NCBI GenBank assembly: GCA_013400115.1
Contig: VXBP01005163.1
Location: 1-64,000, forward strand
Reading direction: 5' to 3'
Source: Rhinopomastus cyanomelas
Lineage: Eukaryota; Chordata; Aves; Bucerotiformes; Rhinopomastidae
DNA: 64,000 nucleotides
Every line of letters begins with the position of its first letter. Position 1 is the stretch's first letter. The notes under the pieces were generated by a model that worked only from the letters and a program-made list of their open reading frames with translations, searched no databases and was not told the origin of the DNA. A program made the translations under genes and the position numbers. Shown piece after piece: positions 28,457-39,730 of this stretch.

Positions 28457-28700
28457 TCACAGAACCACAAAGCATCAGGGATGGGAAGGGACCTGGAAAG
28501 ACCATCCAGTCCAATCCCCCTGATACAGCAGGATCCCCTAGATCTACTCATTAGGGATGGGAAGGGACCTGGAATGACCGTCCAGTCCAATCGCCCTGAT
28601 AAGCAGGATCCCCTAGATCCACTCGTTAGGGAAGGAAAGGGACCTCCAAAGACTACCCAGTCCCTTCCCCTCGGCACAGCAGGACCCCCTAGACTCCTGG
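28457..28700 (-). mobile_element. CR1 tails, three in tandem (~77 bp period)
   Basis: GCATCAGGGATGGGAAGGGA, ATTAGGGATGGGAAGGGACC and GTTAGGGAAGGAAAGGGACC, joined at TAGATCTACTCATTAGGG and TAGATCCACTCGTTAGGG. Confidence 0.88.
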
Positions 28701-28849
28701 CAAGCAAACCCCTGCCAGCGCATCGTGCAAGCCCTGGGTCTCTTTGTCTCCGTGTTTTCCTCTGCAATTTCACGCTGGATTGATCTCTCCCACCCCTCCT
28801 TCTCATCCTCTCTGCATCCTGCTTGCAGGGCTGCATCCAAACACTTCCT

Positions 28850-29330
28850 GGATGCCCGGGGGACAAGGGAGCGATTTATCCCGTCGCAGTTCTCCACCGC
28901 CCAGTGCCCCCCGTCCGCCACCGGAACAACGAGGAGCCGAGGCTTGCGGAGCCCGGAGGAGCGGTGCATGCAAACGGGGAGCTGCTGTGCAAAGCCCCGG
29001 GCGAGCCCTGGAAGGATCCCTCTGCAGACACACGGACCGGGGGACAGCGAAAACAGGCGGATTTGTCCGGAGCTCCAACGGGGGGGGCAGAGTCCCACGG
29101 CGGGGACCAGCTCGGGGCTGGGCAGAGGGACGGAAACCGACGGGGCGCTGCTGCTCCAGCAGCCAGCTGGGGGGTTATTTAGTGTCGGGATAAAACAGCT
29201 CGTGGGAGATTTCGGGGGGCATGTTCTCGTCTGCCTCGGGGGAGCTGAGAGTCCTTCGGTGCCCGAGAGAGACGCCGGGAAGTTCTCGAGACTCCGGCCG
29301 TGTGTCACAGCCCGGTGATGCCACCGGGGT
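28850..29330. promoter_or_regulatory. CpG-rich stretch in intron 1
   Basis: Unique sequence with frequent CpG (CAGTGCCCCCCGTCCGCCAC, GACACACGGACCGGGGGACA), between two CR1 clusters and about 1 kb upstream of exon 2. It may be an internal CpG island; no exon or TATA element is recognised. Confidence 0.25.
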
Positions 29331-29497
29331 TTTCCCGTGGGATCGTGTGCGAGTCAGGCTCCCACATCGGCCAGGTCTTGAGAGCCGTATGAGCTGGCCT
29401 GGGAGTGAGAAAGCATCGCCCTGGCCACTGCTTTGGGGGCAGGGGGAGAGCGGTGACCCTGCAGGCAGCAAAGCAGAAACTGCCACAGAAGCTGCCA

Positions 29498-30235
29498 CAG
29501 AAGCACAGAGCATCAGGGACTGGAAGGGACCTTGAGAGATCATCCAGCCCAAGCCCCCTGATACAGCAGGATCCCCTAGAGATCCACTCATTAGGGACTG
29601 GAAGGGACCTCGAGAGATCATCCAGCCCAAGCCCCCTGACAGAGCAGGATCCCCTAGAGATCCACTCATCAGGGATGGGAAGGGACCTCAAGAGATCATC
29701 CAGCCCAAGCCCCCTGACAGAGCAGGATCCCCTAGATCAAGTCACACAAACACAGAACATTAGGGATTAAAGGGACCTCAGAAGATCACCCAGTTCAGTC
29801 CCCCTGCCACAGCAGGATCCCCTAGATCCGGTCACACAGGAACATGCCCAGGCTGGTTTTAAACATCTCCAGAGAAGGAGACTTCACAACCCCTCTGGGC
29901 AGCCCCTTCCAGGGCTCTGGCACCCTCACTGGGAACAAGGTCCTTCTCAGATTGATGTGGAACCTCCTCTGTCCCAGCTCACGCCCACTGCCCCTTGTCC
30001 TATCATTAGATGCCCCTGAGCAGAGCCTGGCTCCATCCTCCTGACACCCACCCTTCACATATTTATCAACATTCATAAGGTCACCCCTCAGTCTCCTCTT
30101 CTCCAAGCTCAAGCCTCTCCCAGCTCCCTGAGCCTTTCCTCAGCAGGGAGATGTTCTGCTTCCTCCATCATCCTCACTGCTCTGCGCTGGACTCCCTCCA
30201 GCAGCTCTGCGTCCTTCTGGGACTGCAGGGCCCAG
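29498..30235 (-). mobile_element. CR1 3' region with four tail blocks
   Basis: Tail blocks start near 29511, 29588, 29667 and 29757. The last continues as a well-preserved element through CTCATTGATGTGG-type sequence to CTGGACTCCCTCCAGCAGCT. Junctions read TAGAGATCCACTCATTAGGG. Confidence 0.9.
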
Positions 30236-30242
30236 AACCCTT

Positions 30243-30320
30243 GCAGAGTAGGGTTGATGGTTGGACTGGATGATCCCAAGGGTCTTTTCCAGCCTGAATG
30301 ATTCCATGATTCTACGTCTC
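30243..30320 (+). mobile_element. CR1 tail, older subfamily
   Basis: GTAGGGTTGATGGTTGGACT, then GGTCTTTTCCAGCCTGAATG and ATTCCATGATTCTACG. Confidence 0.85.
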
Positions 30321-31019
30321 CTTCCAGCCCCTACTTGTCCTGTGAGAAGGACCAGCCATGGTTTTCACCTTGTAATGACTTTCTCAGTGCCTCCTGTGCT
30401 TTGATCTAAACCCTTCATTAACTCGCCAGCCACCCGATGGCCATCAAACACTCCCACGAGAAGGTTAAGATGGGGCCACTCACAGGTGGCAAAGGGCCAA
30501 GGAGACTTGCCTGGAGAGCAGTTCTGCTGCCTGGCATCCATCGTGGAGCTCGCCCAGGGTACCAGCTCCCTCACGTCAGCCGCGTGCTGGCTCCACTCGT
30601 GACGGGTTGGGCCAAGAATCAGGGGTATAATTAGGCCAAGGGTAGACGCTGCGAACCGCTCACAGAGCGAAAGCAATTTGTTGGGCTAGTGAAGTCCACG
30701 AGGCAACTGAATGTGAATTGATTTTTCCCTTCAGCCACAATAAAACCAGGGCTAGGATTCCCTCTGCCTGTGGCTCCTGGCACCGAAACAAGTGGAGATC
30801 GTTACTGACCGCGACCACCGGGCAAACAGCTGCCCAGTGGCACCAACCAGAAACGAAAGACCTCACGAAACTCAGGTTTAGAACCCGTTCGAAAAGGCCC
30901 TCACACGGCAGGAAGGCACCGACGTGGAACCACCGCTGCTGTGACGGGGCTGGAAGAACGTCTGTGGTGGCGTTTGGCTTGTGACAAGACCCGCACGACG
31001 TTTCCACTGAGCTGAGAGC
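30321..31019. other. intron 1 unique sequence
   Basis: No gene or repeat recognised. Confidence 0.35.
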
Positions 31020-31062
31020 AGCAGCTGGTCCCTTTCAATCCCTGATGCTCTGTGATTCAGTG
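31020..31062 (+). mobile_element. CR1 tail scrap
   Basis: GGTCCCTTTCAATCCCTGAT followed by GCTCTGTGATTCAGTGTG. Confidence 0.65.
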
Positions 31063-31200
31063 TGATAACATCATACATAACTACAGACATGATAGCTAAT
31101 ACAATATGCAAATTTTAGGGGTTATGTACCCGTACACACACTATCTATAAAAAATACACATCACAAACTACTTATGTGTGTAAAAACCCCTTATTTTTTG
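31063..31200. other. AT-rich unique stretch with octamer motif
   Basis: About 140 bp of AT-rich sequence directly after a CR1 tail. It contains ATGCAAAT at 31106-31113, a perfect POU/octamer site. It may be regulatory or simply neutral AT-rich DNA. Confidence 0.2.
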
Positions 31201-31708
31201 AAAAAGAGAGGTGACAGGTAAACAAGGGCAACTCCAGAAAATCCAACCCCTTCAGTGGCCTTGCTGCAGGGATTAGGAAGTTCAGGGAGAGGAGGTTTCA
31301 TCACTTCCCCCATCCAGAAGTCTTTAGGAACCTCCACTTTAGGTGTTTTTCCAGCAAAACCAGCTTCGCTTGGAGCAACCAGTGGGACTAGAGCAACTGG
31401 AGGCACCAGCTGGAGCCCTCAGAGCCTCTACAATAGGCTCTTCTCATCCTGTGGTCATTGTCCACTGTCCTTCCTGAAATATGGTCTTTGAATCGTGCCC
31501 AGCTCTCCAGATGTGCTCTGACTACGCTCCTTGTCCGCGCCATAACGACCGCGCTTTCCTTGCCTTCAATTCTGCTATTTATACACCCCACGATCTGTGT
31601 GCTGGCCCAACACAGAGAGGAGAGGCCATTCACACCCTCTGTCACTCCCAGTTCCTCTCCTTGCTTAGGCAACGTCTAGGTGGGGAATCTGACCCAGGTA
31701 ACACCCTG

Positions 31709-32195
31709 GAATCATAGAATCACTGAATCATTAGGGGTTGGAAGGGACCTCGGAAGACCATCCAGTCCCATCCCCCTGCCACAGCAGGATCACCCAGACC
31801 CAGTCACACATCCAGATGGGTTTGAAATGTCTCCAGAGAAGGAGACTCCACAACGCCCCTGGGCAGCCCCTTCCAGTGCTCTGTCACCTCACCAGGAAGA
31901 AGGTCCTTCTCACACTGATGTGGAACCTCCTCTGTTCCAGCTCACACCCATTGCTCCTTGTGCTATCATTAGATGCCCCTGAGCAGAGCCTGGCTCCATC
32001 CTCCTGACACCCACCCTTCACATATTTATCAACATCCATGGGGTCACCCCTCAGTCTGCTTTTCTCCAAGCTCAGGAGACCCAGCTCCCTCAGGCTTTCC
32101 TCAGCAGGGAGATGCTCCACTCCCTCCATCACCTCTGTGTCTCTGCACTGGACCTTCTCCAGCAGCTCCGTGTCCTTCTGGAACTGAGGACATAG
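31709..32195 (-). mobile_element. CR1 3' region, well preserved
   Basis: Opens ATCATAGAATCACTGAATCA. Includes AGTCACACATCCAGATGGGT, CTGATGTGGAACCTCCTCTG and GACCTTCTCCAGCAGCTCCG. Confidence 0.92.
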
Positions 32196-32877
32196 CCATG
32201 AGTAAGTTGCTCACAGCAGCATTTACAAGCATGAGTAGCTCATGAAGCACCAGCATCACCAGTTTCACCCCAAAGCTGCCTGGAGCCCAGTATCAGCACA
32301 AGCCCTGGGGACGGGCATCAACACAAACCTCCACCACACAGCCAGAACAGGTTGTGTTTGACTAGACTCCTGGGCCGATCGCTGGGGTTTCCCAGGTTTT
32401 CAAAGTCTACAGACCGGCAGCAAATCCATCCCAGAACAGAAACACTCAGCTTCTACTTCCTCAAACAAACTCGTAGAAGGATTTGGCAGCAGAGCAAATC
32501 GGTCTGGTACTAACGGCAGCACTTTGCAGCTTTCTGCTTCCTCCCTTCAAAGCTCCCTGGAGCTCCTGCCAACAATGGCCAATTGTTTGGAGGCTCACAA
32601 GTGGGGCTGAGGAACTTCCCCTTACTCACCAGCTGCTGGGTTTGGAGCTCTGCCTTTGCCTCACCTCGGTCTCACATCGTGTGTGGCACTAAAGGGCCGT
32701 TTGTGCCCTCTGGAATCACAGAATCATTTGATGCCTTTAGATGCAGCTCAAACCCCACGGACGTCCACCTTGGCTCTCTTCCATGATTGAGGCTGCTTGC
32801 TCTGGCTTCTAGCACCTATTCTGCTCTAGCTCTGCATCTTCATTCCTCCTTCTTGCCCTCCTACTCATCATCATGAT
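32196..32877. other. intron 1 unique sequence
   Basis: Nothing recognised. Confidence 0.35.
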
Positions 32878-32973
32878 AGAACCATTCAGGTTGGAAAAGA
32901 CCCTTGGGATCATCCAGTCCAACCATCAACCCTGCTCTGCAAGGTCACCCCCAAACCAGATCCCCCAACACCA
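32878..32973 (-). mobile_element. CR1 tail, GTTGGAAAAGACC type, cut by an N
   Basis: GAACCATTCAGGTTGGAAAA, then AGATCCCCCAACACCA, where the element stops at an N. Confidence 0.85.
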
Positions 32974-32974
32974 N
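32974..32974. other. single ambiguous base ending a CR1 copy
   Basis: The expected continuation (CATCT..AGCAACTTTT, as at 22490 and 57090) is absent after the N. Unrelated sequence (CTTGGGCTTCTTGGCC) follows, consistent with an assembly join or collapsed gap. Confidence 0.55.
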
Positions 32975-33600
32975 CTTGGGCTTCTTGGCCAACGATGCTG
33001 ACCTCCTCCCAGGCTCAACACCAGCTACCAACCAGAGCAGATCCAACATCTATTTCTGGACTTCCCCTTGAGGGGCAGCAAGGCTGTAAGAAGGCGGCGA
33101 TGTCTGTAAGCTGGGAGCTAGCTCTGGCCTCTCCCTCTCCCCCCGTTGCACAAGTGCCAAGTGCATTCCCAAGTCAACGTCTCCCGGACGTCGCCATTTA
33201 TAGTTCGTAGAGAAAGCAGAACTCGAGCACTTCCACCAGAGCCCTAAATATATCCACCCTCAGCCACAAGTCGCTCTTCCAACAGAACCTCTTTGAGTTC
33301 AGCATCCCAAGAGCGCTCCTGGTATTTATAGACATTGCCATCCAAGATCTGACTGCTGGGTCAGGACACCACTCAGCGCCATGGACCCCCAGCACCGCTT
33401 CAGGACCTCACAGAGCTCCACAGAAAACCAGGGGCCCCCTGTTCTGCTCTCAGAACCACATCCTGTGGGGCTCGGGCTGGATGGGCACAGCTCCCTGAAG
33501 AACCTGGAAAGGCTACCACATGGTTCAATGTTTGAAGGTTGAGTCTCTGGAAGAGGATCACAATTAGGCTCCTGCTTGGACTTAGGATTTAGATTTAGAA
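32975..33600. other. intron 1 unique sequence
   Basis: Mostly unrecognised. The first words after the N (GGCTTCTTGGCCAACG) could be a CR1 scrap. Confidence 0.3.
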
Positions 33601-33602
33601 TC

Positions 33603-33835
33603 CTGACAGAGGAGGTTCCACATCAACGTGACAAGGACCTTCTTCACCATGAGGGTGACAGAGCCCTGGAAGGGGCTGCCCGGGGGTTTGTGGAGTCTCC
33701 TTCCCTGGAGATGTTTCAAACCCACCTGGATGTGTTCCTGTGCAACTGGATGAAGGGGATCCTGCTCTGGCAGGGGGACTGGATGATCTTTCGAGGTCCT
33801 TTCCAATCCCTGATGTTCTGAGATCCTGTGATCTC
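33603..33835 (+). mobile_element. CR1 3' fragment
   Basis: AGAGGAGGTTCCACATCAAC, CACCTGGATGTGTTCCTGTG and CTTTCGAGGTCCTTTCCAAT. Confidence 0.9.
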
Positions 33836-33999
33836 AGTCCTGCGTTTTCCTCCAGGACACCCGTGTGCCAGCTCTGTGGTGCCACTGATGTTGCCAGCCT
33901 GGCATCTCCTTGGAGCTGCTCTGCACGTGAGGTCCCAGTCACAACGTTGCGTGTGGAGAGGAAACCAGGAAAAATCTCCTGATAGCAGAACAGCAGCCA

Positions 34000-34320
34000 G
34001 CAGGGTGCCCCAAAGGCCAGTGGCAACCTGGCTTGGATCAGCAATAGTGTGGCCAGCAGGGCTGGGGGCGTCATTCTCCCTCTGTACTGGGGGCACTGGG
34101 GAGGCCTCCCCTTGAGTACTGGGCCCTCACTGCTAGAAAGAGATGGAGGGGCTGGAGCGGGTCCAGAGGAGCAACGAGGCTGGGGAAGGGACTGGAGGGA
34201 AAGGCTGATGGGGAGAGGCTGAGGGAGCTGGGGGGGTTCAACCTGGAGAAGAGGAGGCTCAGGGGGGACCCTCTGCCTCTCTCCATCTCCCTGCAGGGGG
34301 GCTGTAGTCAGGCTTTTTGC
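34000..34320 (+). mobile_element. CR1 fragment, older type
   Basis: TTGGATCAGCAATAGTGTGG, CCTCACTGCTAGAAAGAGAT and GCTGAGGGAGCTGGGGGGGT. Confidence 0.8.
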
Positions 34321-34329
34321 AGTTGTCAT

Positions 34330-35067
34330 GGAGGGAAGTCAAAGCTAGGACCACGGCAGTGCTCATCTGGGGTCTCAACCATCCACCAACACTCTTCTCT
34401 CCAAAGAACAGGGAGGTTTCCCCTCTGTTCCTTCCAACGAGCTCTGGAAGCAGCAGCTGGAGTGAGAGATCCCTCTGCTAGAACAGTCAGGGGACTTCAA
34501 AACGGGGACAGAGACGAACACGGGAGGGGAGGTCAGGGCCCATCACTCAGACCTGAACCCCAGGTGCTCCACCACGGACATTTATTGTAGCTGAAATTTT
34601 ACTTCAGGTCTCTTCCCCCCAGAAGTAATAAAACACTAAAGGAGAAGGGAAGGGAGCACACGGGAGCCTCAGCAAGGCTGGAGATAAATCCAGGGAAGGG
34701 TGGTGGGAAAGGAACAGCCCCAAACCCCAAAGAGCCCTGCTGAAGGGCTGGGGGAGCTCTGGAAAATGCTCCAGCACGTAAAACTCACTTCTGCTTTATG
34801 GCCTTGGGCAGGATTTACTTTGCCTAAGAAATTCCAGGGTCTTAGGGAACTTCCAACACTCAATATCCTTTAACCCCCACGTCATTTGTCTTCCTTCCTC
34901 ACACCTCCTTCCCTGACACAACAAACAGAGGCTGATCTGGCAGAGCTGGGTGAACCTGATACCCGCTGAAGATACCTGGGCGCAGCCCTTTGGTTTCCAC
35001 GTGGACCTTCGTGGGGCTAGTGTCAGGATCATCATCATCAGATGCAAAAAGGAATCGCAATTTCACA
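34330..35067. other. intron 1 unique sequence
   Basis: Nothing recognised. An AATAAA-like GTAATAAAACAC at about 34626 is isolated. Confidence 0.35.
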
Positions 35068-35155
35068 GGATCACAGAGCATCAGGGATTGGAAGGGACCT
35101 CGAAAGATCATCCAGTCCAATCCCCCTGCCACAGCAGGACCACCTAGAGCAGTTC
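35068..35155 (-). mobile_element. CR1 tail
   Basis: ATCACAGAGCATCAGGGATT through TGCCACAGCAGGACCACCTA. Confidence 0.88.
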
Positions 35156-35696
35156 CTCCCTGCCCAGCTCTCCAGCCTGTCCAGTTCCAACGCGACAGCA
35201 ACGTGCTCCGGTTTCCTTCAGGGCAGAAGGGTCAGACAGACACAAACAGAGAACCACCACGGTCTGCTGAGCCCCCCTTTTCTTCAAGAGCCTCTTCACC
35301 TTCCTGCCCTGCTCCAGCCAATAAATCACTGACTCACCGTCACGGCCCTACGGGCGGCCCCCACCTGCGGCTCCTTCATCCCGGCAGGAGCCAAATGATG
35401 ATGGAGATGCCAATCTCAGAGCTGCCCTGATGCAAAGGAGGATGAGGAACAAAGCAGTCGTGCAGAGCACAGACAAATGAGCCCAGACCCCGCGCTGAGC
35501 CGTTCCCCGTGATGGATTAGGACCTTGCCTTGACCCGGTGATGTCAGAGGGGTCTCTGTGCTGACAGCAACTGATGTGGAAGTCCCTGGGCTGCGTGCAG
35601 GCGGTGGGAAAACTCATCCCCAGCTGCGCTCGGCCTCTGTCTGTGTTCTGTTGGGTGTCACTGCGGGGTTGAGGAACCCATCCCACCTCTGCAAAG

Positions 35697-35820
35697 GTCA
35701 CAGAACCACATTAGGGATTGGAAGGGACCTCGAAAGACCATCCAGCCCAACCCCTCTGCCAGAGCGGGCTCTCTCATGGGAACATGGCCAGGAGGGTTTG
35801 AGATGTCTCCAGAGTCGCCA
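35697..35820 (-). mobile_element. CR1 tail
   Basis: TCACAGAACCACATTAGGGA, GAAAGACCATCCAGCCCAAC and GAACATGGCCAGGAGGGTTT. Confidence 0.85.
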
Positions 35821-36208
35821 GCGTCCACCACACTAACTCTAGAGCAGAGGAGAGAGGCTCCTTCCACCAGGTCACTGAGCTTCTCCCTGCAGTCCCCTTT
35901 CTACCAGTAAACCAGCAGGTCACAGGCACCATTTAGCTGGCCAAGAGCTGGCCAGAAAAGGTTCCTCAGCACCTAGGGCTGTTTCTGGAGTGTAAACCTC
36001 TACGCAGCCAGCTACAAACAGCAGATGTTTGGATCAAATCTGCCAACCACAGCTTTACCAAAACCAGAAGACAGCCAAAGAAAGTGTTCTGCACAGAGAG
36101 GACTTCAGTGGGAACGAAGCCCAAACCACTGAGTGCTGGCCACAAGCAGCAGCTAAAGCTGTGGAAGCGTTTAGCAGCCCAGAGTGTCACCGAGCGGTGG
36201 AAACACGT

Positions 36209-36595
36209 TACAGAGTCACAGAAGGACCGAGGCTGGAGAAGTCTTCTGAGATCAGCCAGCCCAGCACCCAGCAGCACCCCAGAGCCACAGCCAGGTGCCC
36301 CTTCAGCACCTCCAGGGATGGGGACTCCATCACTGGCCTGGCCAGTCCAGGCTCTGGTCACCCTTTCCCTGAGGAAGGGCTTCCTGACATCCAACCTAAC
36401 CCTCCCCTGATGCAGCTTCAAGTGCTGCCCTCTTGTCCTGGAGCTGGTTGTCTGGGAGAACAGCCTGACCCCCACCTGACTGCAACCTCCCAGCAGGGAC
36501 TTGGAGAGAGGGAGAAGGTCCCCCCTGAGTCTCCTCCAGGCTGAACCCCCCCAGCTCCCTCAGCCTCTCCCCATCAGCCCTACAAACAGCACTGG
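36209..36595 (-). mobile_element. CR1 3' region, third subfamily
   Basis: CAGAGTCACAGAAGGACCGA, AGCACCTCCAGGGATGGGGA, ACATCCAACCTAACCCTCCC and CTCCTCCAGGCTGAACCCCC. The same type recurs at 50802-51180. Confidence 0.88.
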
Positions 36596-36599
36596 AGAC

Positions 36600-37320
36600 C
36601 CAGACCACAGCCACACATCCACCTGCCCCACAGGTGCCTGGCACTGGTGGAACCTGTTGTCTCTAGCTGGAGCCTAAATCACCTCTCATGCTCTCTGAAG
36701 AGCTGTCCTGATGAAAGCTCATGGCTAGAACCTGCCTGAGGCCAGGCTGCAGCCAGGTCTCCACACTGGCCAGCCCAAGCAGGCTGACTCAGATAAGAGG
36801 TGGCAACTCAAAGAGACCCAGGACATTAAACACGAGCAACAGGGGACGAGGGAGATGGCAGCAACCCAGACTCAGTTTGGCTTCAGCTGCTACAAAACCA
36901 CATCCTCGCTCGACCACCGCGGCCCCCGGCGCTAACAGGAACCGCTGGAGCACTGAAAGTCCTCGATGCAGCAGGAGCCCCCAGCTGCACCTCAGAAGAG
37001 CAGAAACCTGGCTTCTTGAAACCAACAGAAAACTGGTCCCGAGTTTGGGGCTTTTTTTGGCTGCCTGAGACAAACTCAACTTGCCAAGGGCAAGAAGAAC
37101 TTGTTTATAAGAAAAGAAACAGAGACCTGGAATTGGTTCCAGAAGATTTGTTATGGTTCACCTGACGGCAGCCAAAATATGACATCAGGCTGGACGGCCT
37201 GAGAGCTGGAACAACGCGACTCCCAAATTCACACGTTGCTTGGTGAGGAGCAGGGGGAAGGGTTTTGCAGGAGGTCTGGGTTCTTTCCCCTGCCTCTGCT
37301 GGGGACCACGGGCAAGTCCA
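36600..37320. other. intron 1 unique sequence
   Basis: No gene or repeat recognised. Confidence 0.35.
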
Positions 37321-37324
37321 CTTC

Positions 37325-37725
37325 ACAGCACCACAGAGCATTAGGGATCGGAAGGGACCTCGAAAGATCATCCAGTCCAGTCAAAGAATCACAGAACATT
37401 AGGGATCGGAAGGGACCTCGAAAGATCATCCAGTCCAGTCAAAGAATCACAGAACATTAGGGATCGGAAGGGACCTCGAAAGATCATCCAGTCCAGTCAA
37501 AGAATCACAGAACATTAGGGATCGGAAGGGACCTCGAAAGATCATCCAGTCCAGTCAAAGAATCACAGAACATTAGGGATCGGAAGGGACCTCGAAAGAT
37601 CATCCAGTCCAGTCAAAGAATCACAGAACATTAGGGATCGGAAGGGACCTCAAAAGATCATCCAGTCCAATCCCCCAACCAGAGCAGGATCCCCAAGACC
37701 AAGCCGCACAGGAACACGTCCCCTC
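37325..37725 (-). repeat. 58-bp tandem array of CR1 tails, about 6 copies
   Basis: ATCACAGAACATTAGGGATC+GGAAGGGACCTCGAAAGATC+ATCCAGTCCAGTCAAAGA is repeated near-perfectly. The last copy (from about 37614) runs on into the rest of a normal CR1 tail (GAGCAGGATCCCCAAGACC). The array grew from the end of a single inserted CR1. Confidence 0.95.
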
Positions 37726-37729
37726 CAAA

Positions 37730-38870
37730 ATAACACACGCGGCAGCGATGTAGTTCTAACCCAACAGCCCGTCTAACGCCGCTCTCTTCCTTCCTCTACC
37801 GACACCATCAAAGCCGGCTCTCGACCGTAGCTGGAGGGTGGCTTCTCTCACGCTGCACAACTGATAAATCACCTATTTTACGAGAGCCTGAGGACGCCAA
37901 GACTCATAAAGTCACCGGAGGAGCTGCCAGGACGTCATTAATTCTGAACCAGCGTTACGGATGCCTTTTATCTCCAAGTACCTAAGAACCTTCTTGTGCG
38001 TTAAACATAGCGGGTGCTCCCTGGAAAAAGGATCCCCTGCTGCTGGGGTGAGAGGAGAACAAAACCCAGCGCTGCCCGCGTGCAGAAGGGCTCTTGTACC
38101 AGTTGAGAAAGGAAAGCTGCTGTCCCACAGGCACGCGGACCGCTCGGCTGCTGGTATGAACCCATCCGGGGAAGTCGGGGCCACGCCAGCGCATTTGGCA
38201 AGTCCAAAGCACTCCCTGCTCCACAGCTCATCAAAGCCTTGGCCTTAAGGGGGTTCCTCATCCCTCCTTCCCCCCTCAAACGGTCACAGGGAGGTGGGAA
38301 GAGTCTCTCTGTGTCAGGCCAGGAGTTCTGGCTGCCACGTGTGGTCCATCACCACCTCCAACGCACGTGGTGAGGTTCCATAAAGCTCAAGAGACCCCGG
38401 ACGCTTCAGACCCTCCTCAGCCAGGCTGAGAAGAAGACTCGAGCTCCTATCGCTTGCCCTCCAAAAGCTGGGACGTGAAGGAAGCGTCCTGAAACACTTC
38501 AAGGTGGCCAAGACCTTTCCAGCTGCTCCAACTCACTTGCCACACGACTAGCCTACAATTGTCTTTCCTCTCCAGGCCTAACCCACTGTGTAAAGCGGCT
38601 GCTCTGCGCTACCAGCTGTCCCAGTCAGCCCCAAGGGCTGCAGCTGTAGGGTGCTTGAGGAAAGGGTGGTCACCAAGCACCCTCAGCATTGCTCACCCCG
38701 ATGTCTTGACTCATGGGTCACCCCAAACCCTGTGGAACACTGGGTTTGCTGGAGAAGCACCAGCACAGCCGTGGCGCTGCAGAAAAAGAAGTGACTTCTG
38801 CCGTCGAGGAGGAGGAGGAGGAGGGAAGTTCTCTGCTCAAGGTTGACATCCAGTCCAATTCCCCCGCTGC
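37730..38870. other. intron 1 unique sequence
   Basis: No gene recognised. A short GAGGAGGAGGAGGAGGG run lies near 38807. Confidence 0.35.
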
Positions 38871-38871
38871 A

Positions 38872-38975
38872 GCAGGATCACAGAACATTGGGGATTGGGC
38901 CACCTAGGCCAAGCCACACAGGAACACGTCCAGCAGGTCCTAAACGTCTCCAGAGAAGGAGACGGGGACGACTTT
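38872..38975 (-). mobile_element. CR1 tail, rearranged
   Basis: CAGGATCACAGAACATTGGG, with most of the tail middle deleted, then GAACACGTCCAGCAGGTCC and CTCCAGAGAAGGAGACGG. Confidence 0.75.
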
Positions 38976-39466
38976 CGCACCCTCCCCATCTCTCCTCACC
39001 CCACGCACACAGGAGCATCCTGGTGACAAAAGAGCTGAGATGAAGCTCAGCTTCTGAATATTCCACTCCTACAACGGGGAATCCTCTTAAACAGCTCCAG
39101 TAATCTCCCATTAATCTCCCAGCAGAGCTAATGTTCTGGGGAAAGAAAAATTATGATAATCTCTTAATCCTCCGGCGCTGGGGGAAGTCCCAGGGTACAA
39201 GAGTGAGTCGGAATTACTGGCGCAGAAGTTCTCATTCAATCATCAAGTATCTGCCCCGGATGAAGAGGCTCCCTCCAGATTATCAGGGTTCCTCCCCGTC
39301 TGATACCTGCACGGATCCCAAGGACACATCCAGACGGCAAAGCACGGCTCCCGAGCACGTGTGACAGCGCCCCGCTGCCACGGCCACAGTTACCCAGCTC
39401 ACGCACCAGCCTGAGCAAGAGCTGTCTTGTGTCAAACCACACGAAGGCCAGCTCTTGGAAGCTTGA

Positions 39467-39730
39467 TCACAGAACGTTAGGGATTGGAAGGGACCTCCAA
39501 AGATCATCAAGTCCAATCCCCCTGACACAGCAGGATCCCCTAGATCCAGGTGCACAGGAACATGGCCAGGGGGGTTTGAAATGTCTGCAGAGAAGGAGAC
39601 TCCACAACCCCCTGGGCAGCCCCTGCCAGGGCTCTGTCACCCTCACTGGGAAGAAGGTCCTTTCTCATATCTATGTGGAACCTCCTCTGCTCCAGCTCAC
39701 ACCCACTGCCCCTTGTCTTGTCCTGCTGGC
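39467..39730 (-). mobile_element. CR1 3' fragment
   Basis: ATCACAGAACGTTAGGGATT, GAACATGGCCAGGGGGGTTT and ATCTATGTGGAACCTCCTCT. Confidence 0.9.

Noticed and set aside
31191..31406. 71-codon minus-strand frame with a protein-like composition (KTPKVEVPKDFWMGEV)
   Set aside because: It is not CR1 and looks less random than most, but I could not place it in any family and found no splice or promoter context. A protein search would decide.
37325..37725. CRISPR-like regular repeats
   Set aside because: There are no unique spacers; the units are contiguous CR1 tails in a vertebrate intron.
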